34,663 nt of DNA from Deltaproteobacteria bacterium RIFCSPLOWO2_02_FULL_50_16. GTDB taxonomy: Bacteria > UBA10199 > 2-02-FULL-50-16. This document shows, one piece after another, positions 29,287 through 34,663 of this stretch (within the stretch, counting starts at the first letter, position 1; every line of letters begins with the position of its first letter). Position numbers and translations under genes: made by a program. The notes beneath the pieces were generated by a model. The model saw only the letters and a list, made by a program, of their open reading frames with translations. It had not been told where the DNA came from and made no database searches. The DNA is taken from assembly GCA_001798715.1 (NCBI GenBank), contig MGSF01000006.1, positions 2,972 through 37,634 on the forward strand, written 5' to 3'.

Positions 29287-29320
29287 GCGAGGGATCTCCC
29301 GAGTCAACTCATGGGATTAT
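29258..29320. repeat. Short palindromic repeat-like element overlapping the bioA 3' end
   Basis: TGACTGC-GAA-GCAGTCA (29258-29274) followed by ATCCCGAGTGTAAGCGAGGGATCTCCCGAGTCAACTCATGGGAT. Confidence 0.55.
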
Positions 29321-29326
29321 TTTTGA

Positions 29327-30049
<723 letters not shown>

Positions 30050-30091
30050 AGAACTGATCGACTCCTGTTCGTGAGGGGAACCTGGCAGGGC

Positions 30092-31102
30092 TTAAATAGG
30101 TGTGGATTCCCGATAATAGGAGCAAAGAGTCCTTCTTAAGCCATCTCTTTGATTCGGGGTTAATCCCTCTTCACCAATGAGCTCGCTGACTTGTTGAGTT
30201 GCTTGGTCCCAGGCCTCTTCAGCATAGGCTGTCTGAAAGGCCCTGTCTAATACAAGTCGTTGGTCTGGTCGATGGTTTATGTCTAAGTCTCGTCCCAATT
30301 CTTCCTCAAGAGATCTTTCTGAGGGTTCAATATGGCGAGAACGACTAATGAGACCCCGTCTGTCATAAAAATCTCGGATCATGGCTGGGTCATTAAGGTT
30401 GGCTCCAAAGTAAATTCTGCTTTGCTGACTTTCAAATATTTCTCTACCATGTTCATTAATGATCGATTCAATCAAGAGGTCTCTTTGTGTGGTCTGGAGT
30501 AAGTCTTCAGCAGGCTCAGCCGCTAACAGATCTCCATTAAGAATGGCTAGTTGATCAAGTTGGTGTTGAGTCTCCTCAGAAATGTTTCTGGGAATTCTGT
30601 CCTGAAATTCTGCCTGAACCCTTGTATTAACGGCGTATTCGCTTCCTATGGCAGAACTTGCAAATCCTAGGGCTAAACGAGGGACTAAAGGATCATCAAA
30701 TTCAAGATTCTCATTCAGTTCAACAATCCAGTCCTCAACTGATCCTTCTTCCAGGGGGAGATCGGGATCATAAGCGGTTTCTTCAATAAAATTTTCAGGT
30801 GCAACAGTCCATCCTTCATCAGTTTCGACTTCCACAGAATTTTCAGGTTCGATGGTATTATGAAGAGGAATTTGAGAAGGGCGTGACCAGAGCGAGTTTG
30901 TGGGGCCTGTTATATCGAGACTGCCAGGAATGACAGATGTTAATTGCCTTAATGTATCGCTTGATGTGGTCGGTGTCTCTTCAGGAGAAATACACTCTGG
31001 AAATTTTCTATGCGATTCGACATCTCTCTCTTCGGGCATTGCTATTAAGGCATTAAGATTTTGCAAAAAATTAGAGATTATTTGATCTATTATGGTGCTC
31101 AT
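30092..31102 (-). CDS. Hypothetical acidic protein, no recognised domain
   Basis: 336-aa ORF with GAGGA SD before ATG 31102. Rich in E/D/T/S, no signal or TM segment seen. Confidence 0.75.
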   Translation of the reverse strand: MSTIIDQIISNFLQNLNALIAMPEERDVESHRKFPECISPEETPTTSSDTLRQLTSVIPGSLDITGPTNSLWSRPSQIPLHNTIEPENSVEVETDEGWTVAPENFIEETAYDPDLPLEEGSVEDWIVELNENLEFDDPLVPRLALGFASSAIGSEYAVNTRVQAEFQDRIPRNISEETQHQLDQLAILNGDLLAAEPAEDLLQTTQRDLLIESIINEHGREIFESQQSRIYFGANLNDPAMIRDFYDRRGLISRSRHIEPSERSLEEELGRDLDINHRPDQRLVLDRAFQTAYAEEAWDQATQQVSELIGEEGLTPNQRDGLRRTLCSYYRESTPI

Positions 31103-31307
31103 AAAAAATCTTCCTCTATGACAGAATTATTATCGTCGTTGGGAAGGGGGCGAGTTGTGGATTTGACTCAAAAAAGTCTGACAATCTATAAAAATAGAAT
31201 TCTCAATTGATTGTAAATGCTTGTTTTTTAAGTAAATATTATAATATATTACGTTATGTATAATAATCAAGAATACAGTGCAAGTCATGACAATTTCTTC
31301 CCGTGAT

Positions 31308-32375
31308 TTATTTCTTGTGGTGGAGGGCCCGGAAGAGGAGGACAATCAGTGTGATGACCATCACGGGAAAGATTAAAATGAGGGACATTATATTGAAATA
31401 GATCATGCCTTCATGCTCTGAGGTCTTGCGTATCAAAAAAGTGAGATAGGAGGAGTAGTAGGCCAAAAAAAGAAGGCCCTCAAACCGGGCAATTTTAAAA
31501 CCTGTAAAAAAGATAGGAAGACAGGCCACGGCAGCAACAATCATGAAGGGGACGTCAAAATGGAGGGCGAACGATCGGACCTTGATCCCGAAGGGGGCCA
31601 GGAGGCTGCTCAAGCCCAAGACACCGATGATATTTATAATATTGCTTCCAATGATGCTGCCGACGGCAACATCCCGATGCCCACGAATGGCGGCCACCAT
31701 GGCGGTGATGAGTTCCGGGAGTGTTGTCCCTATGGCGACAATCGTCAACCCAATGACGAGTTCACCGACCCCTAGTGAAGTCGCAATAAAAGTGGTTCCC
31801 TTCACCAGCCAGTAAGATCCGATCAAGAGTGATAGAAGACCAAGGACGATATAAATCATCTGGATGGATACATCCGTTTTTTTCCCCCTGCCGAATTCCT
31901 CCTCATATTCCTTTTGCACAAAAAGGGTGTCGGGGCGACTTTTTTTGATGGTAAAAAAGGTGTAAAGAACGGCACAACACAAGAGGATTCCACCGTCCAC
32001 ATGGCTCACGACCCCGTCAACGGCCATGATCCCCATCATGATGGAAAAGCCGATCATGATGGGGACATCGAGTCGTATGATTTTTTGGGCAACAAAGAGG
32101 GGGGTGACTGTTGCGGACAATCCCAAAATGAGAAAAATATTACAGATATTGCTCCCAACGATGTTTCCAAAGGCCAAATCCGTCTGATTACGAAGGGCAG
32201 AGATTGTGCCGATGGCAAATTCGGGGGTGCTGGTGCCAAAGGCCACGATGGTAAGACCTATGATGAGGGGGGAAAGGCCCAGGAGGGCGGCCAGGCGTGC
32301 GGCACCGCGAATGAGCCATTCAGCCCCCAGGACCAGCAAGAGGAATCCTGCGATAAAGAGGAGGAGGGGGTGCAC
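31308..32375 (-). CDS. Calcium/sodium antiporter (CaCA superfamily)
   Basis: Two alpha-repeats: 'LTIVAFGTSTPEFAIGTISALRNQTDLAFGNIVGSNICNIFLILGL' and 'LTIVAIGTTLPELITAMVAAIRGHRDVAVGSIIGSNIINIIGVLGL'. Confidence 0.95.
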   Translation of the reverse strand: MHPLLLFIAGFLLLVLGAEWLIRGAARLAALLGLSPLIIGLTIVAFGTSTPEFAIGTISALRNQTDLAFGNIVGSNICNIFLILGLSATVTPLFVAQKIIRLDVPIMIGFSIMMGIMAVDGVVSHVDGGILLCCAVLYTFFTIKKSRPDTLFVQKEYEEEFGRGKKTDVSIQMIYIVLGLLSLLIGSYWLVKGTTFIATSLGVGELVIGLTIVAIGTTLPELITAMVAAIRGHRDVAVGSIIGSNIINIIGVLGLSSLLAPFGIKVRSFALHFDVPFMIVAAVACLPIFFTGFKIARFEGLLFLAYYSSYLTFLIRKTSEHEGMIYFNIMSLILIFPVMVITLIVLLFRALHHKK

Positions 32376-32472
32376 AGCTAAGCCCTACTCTCCTCCCGGG
32401 GACAGGTCAAATGCCTTTTGTGGGGGAAATGGAGAAGCAACTATTTGGGGCAGCGACCGATAGTCTCCCGTT

Positions 32473-33705
32473 ATGGTCCCCCCATCCATCAGGCCCAGGC
32501 TTGAGGCCGTTTTCGAGGCCTTGAGGCGGCCTATCACCTCGGTGAGGCAATTAGCCGGTCATGTCCGCGGTGTTCGTGAGGTTTTAGGACCCGGGCATCC
32601 TTTGCATCAGAAAACCCTGACGCTTGAAAGGATTATTGACGCTCAAGGAGAAGAAACAGTTGCCGATCCCTCGATTCGGGAAGGGGCAGAGATTTTTCTT
32701 CGACAGGCCGGGGTCCTGCCTGAGAGGGAACAGGATCTCCAAACATTTGCAGAAGGGTTGGAGAGGGTCGTTCAATCATCACCAGAACATCTTTGGTCTC
32801 GAGGGGCTGGTCGGTTTGCCGCTACGGCATTTGCTGGGGCGGGTGTTGCTGCGTCTCCCATCCCTGGATATATCCTTGAAGAGGCGATTGGAACGGGGGC
32901 GACGTCCGTCTATCGAGCCGTCCAAGAAGGTTCAGGCCGTGCCGTGGCCATCAAGGATTATCGTTGGATGACGACCCTGCCCTCTGACACGACATCCAGT
33001 TTGGAGGCTTATAGGGCCCGTCTTCGTTTTTCCGGGGGGGCGCTCAATGAGGTTCGGTTTCAGTGGCGGCCTTCTTCGCCACACATCGTCGAACTGGTGG
33101 ATATCGTGAGCACGCCGGAACGACTGGCCCTCGTCTATGAACTGATGGAGAGGAGCGTGGGGGCCATGGTGATGCAGCATCAAAGGCCGTTTACCTTAAG
33201 ACAGGCGGCGCAAATGATCGAATGTGTGGCCTGCCTGCACGAGCACGGTATCTTGCACCGCGATATCAAACCGGAAAATTTTCTGCAAAGTCCAGGGGAC
33301 GGGATCGTCAAAATGACCGACTTTCAAACCAGTTGTCGTTTTGGCGAACGTCCGACCACCCTGGATGCCGCTTTTTATTATCTTCCCCCGGAGGCGAGAC
33401 CGACCTCTCACTACTATGATCCTACGGCCGACGTTTATGCCTTGGGCAAGACCCTTTTTCAGATGTCCGAAGGGGGATGGGCCACGCCCTTGGAAGAACG
33501 GGTGGCCCTTGCACGGCAGACACCGGAGGGACTTATGAATCTTCCCCTCCTTTTGCATCCTGATCCCGCAAGACCCTGGCATCGAGATCCACCCCCGTTT
33601 GAGACGATCCTTCGCCGGGCCATGGCCCCGGATCCTCTTAAGCGTTATCCAGACGCCGTCGCCATGAGGGAGGATTTTCATAGGCAGTTGGGAACACACC
33701 ACTAG
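32473..33705 (+). CDS. Hanks-type Ser/Thr protein kinase with DFG-to-DFQ substitution and N-terminal domain of unknown function
   Basis: 'YILEEAIGTGATSVYRAVQEGSGRAVAIKDY', 'HGILHRDIKPENFLQ', 'VKMTDFQTSCRFG', 'YLPPEARPTSHYYDPTADVYALGKTLFQM'. Confidence 0.9.
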   Translation: MVPPSIRPRLEAVFEALRRPITSVRQLAGHVRGVREVLGPGHPLHQKTLTLERIIDAQGEETVADPSIREGAEIFLRQAGVLPEREQDLQTFAEGLERVVQSSPEHLWSRGAGRFAATAFAGAGVAASPIPGYILEEAIGTGATSVYRAVQEGSGRAVAIKDYRWMTTLPSDTTSSLEAYRARLRFSGGALNEVRFQWRPSSPHIVELVDIVSTPERLALVYELMERSVGAMVMQHQRPFTLRQAAQMIECVACLHEHGILHRDIKPENFLQSPGDGIVKMTDFQTSCRFGERPTTLDAAFYYLPPEARPTSHYYDPTADVYALGKTLFQMSEGGWATPLEERVALARQTPEGLMNLPLLLHPDPARPWHRDPPPFETILRRAMAPDPLKRYPDAVAMREDFHRQLGTHH

Positions 33706-33827
33706 GAGGCCCTTGATTTTACAGGGCAGCACATTAATAATTATACAAGGATCTGCCCAGTATTAATCAGAGTGGTAAAGGCATTTTGTTTTTTTCCACT
33801 ACGCGTAATAAGGTTTGAACTGATTAA

Positions 33828-34343
33828 TTATGAAGGGCGGGGGACGTAGATGGGGAGGGCTTGATCGGGATGGAGTTGGAGGTCGCCCCTTTCGGCCTCT
33901 CCCGGTTGGAGGATTTCGGGGCCATAGCCAAAAAATTCCTGAAAGGAATGAGATTCGTAGGAAACGGACAGGATTCCTCCTCTATAGATAGCTGTGACGG
34001 TGTAACCGTCTCTGAGACGAAAGACGCCCGGGCCGGTTTGGCTTAACTGGCTTTGATACTGACCATCCACCCAGACAAGGATCCCACTCTCAAAGGGGAT
34101 GGCATCGATGTCGCTGACACAAAAATCCCCTTTTGAGCTGTGTCCCGCGGGCAGTCGAAACCGGACCCGATCGTGGATGTGAAAATCACTGCTGATCACC
34201 CAAAAGGGTTCCTCTCCCCCATTGATGACGATCCCCCCGTCCGATTTATGGGATCGATCCGTAAAATCGGCGCAAGGGTTCTCGACCGTGGGGGAAGAGG
34301 CGCATCCCCAAAAGGCAAGTATTCTCGATGATACGAAGGTCAT
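33828..34343 (-). CDS. Hypothetical protein, possible lipoprotein
   Basis: N-terminal 'MTFVSSRILAFWGCASSPTVENP' (weak lipobox-like WGC), soluble beta-rich remainder. Confidence 0.6.
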   Translation of the reverse strand: MTFVSSRILAFWGCASSPTVENPCADFTDRSHKSDGGIVINGGEEPFWVISSDFHIHDRVRFRLPAGHSSKGDFCVSDIDAIPFESGILVWVDGQYQSQLSQTGPGVFRLRDGYTVTAIYRGGILSVSYESHSFQEFFGYGPEILQPGEAERGDLQLHPDQALPIYVPRPS

Positions 34344-34420
34344 AGTTTTATTGTTTAATAAGATTATCGGCTTCCAGACATTTATGTTGCGTCTGTCAGA
34401 AATGATTGCCCATTTTTTCC

Positions 34421-34557
34421 CTATCGCTCATTATCAGTCATTATAAGTCGTTATCAGCCATTTATAAGTCAGACCATTTTTAGTGTGACTGATAAAGGGG
34501 GTATTTTATAAGTCATTATGCGCCATTATAAGGCTTTTATAAGGCATATATAGGTCA
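34421..34557. repeat. Degenerate 10-11 bp phased tandem repeat array
   Basis: Block 1 (34421-34471): CTATCGCTCA TTATCAGTCA TTATAAGTCG TTATCAGCCA TTTATAAGTCA. Inverted unit TGACTGATAA (34486-34495). Block 2 (34506-34557): TTATAAGTCA TTATGCGCCA TTATAAGGCT TTTATAAGGCA TATATAGGTCA. Confidence 0.8.
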
Positions 34558-34577
34558 ATAGCCTGGGGATTGAAGGC

Positions 34578-34663
34578 TTATTGCGTCTCTTGCTTTTCCC
34601 GCTGGTAATATTGTTCAAACAGGGGATCCTCTTTTTTCTTTTCCTTTTTCTGCTTTTCGTAAT
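34578..34663 (-). CDS. C-terminal fragment of a minus-strand gene (truncated by the window edge)
   Basis: Minus-strand frame ending ...YEKQKKEKKKEDPLFEQYYQREKQETQ*, TAA at 34578-34580. Confidence 0.55.
   Translation of the reverse strand, partial: YEKQKKEKKKEDPLFEQYYQREKQETQ

Noticed and set aside
31914-32381. 155-aa plus-strand ORF rich in Gly/Asp/Lys
   Set aside because: Antisense image of the antiporter transmembrane segments.
34421-34557. CRISPR array or DnaA-box cluster
   Set aside because: Units are 10-11 bp without spacers, so not CRISPR. TTAT starts are shared with DnaA boxes but the rest (AAGTCA) does not match TTATNCACA.

Overview
This 34.7 kb bacterial window is mostly housekeeping genes. 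I recognise the following blocks. (i) A Slt70-like lytic transglycosylase. (ii) A minus-strand set queC – unknown protein – queE – dGTPase-like gene. (iii) A second lytic transglycosylase, a phasin-like coiled-coil protein, oligoribonuclease, a PGPGW-type membrane protein and a hotdog thioesterase. (iv) recJ–secF–secD–yajC–tgt on the minus strand, divergent from a long (plant/cyanobacterial-type) ispH. (v) A histidine block (HIT, hisI, exported cyclophilin, hisF, hisA, hisH, hisB, hisD) joined to murA, prmC, prfA and rpmE. (vi) bioF-bioA-bioD. (vii) A more accessory right end with an acidic orphan protein, a Ca/Na antiporter, a Hanks-type kinase with DFQ in place of DFG, and a possible lipoprotein. 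The observations most worth checking are: a DUF366-like protein with a biotin/lipoate-ligase-like 'NDLY...K...GIN' signature between queC and queE; a 10-11 bp phased repeat array at about 34421-34557; an RCGCRRTGYGT motif shared by the phasin-like and orphan small-protein promoters; a 125-bp palindromic element that supplies the hisH Shine-Dalgarno; a ~93-bp two-tier palindrome between tgt and ispH; and paired hairpins upstream of queE and hisD. No CRISPR, tRNA, rRNA or complete insertion sequence was found. All family assignments come from reading motifs, not from database searches.
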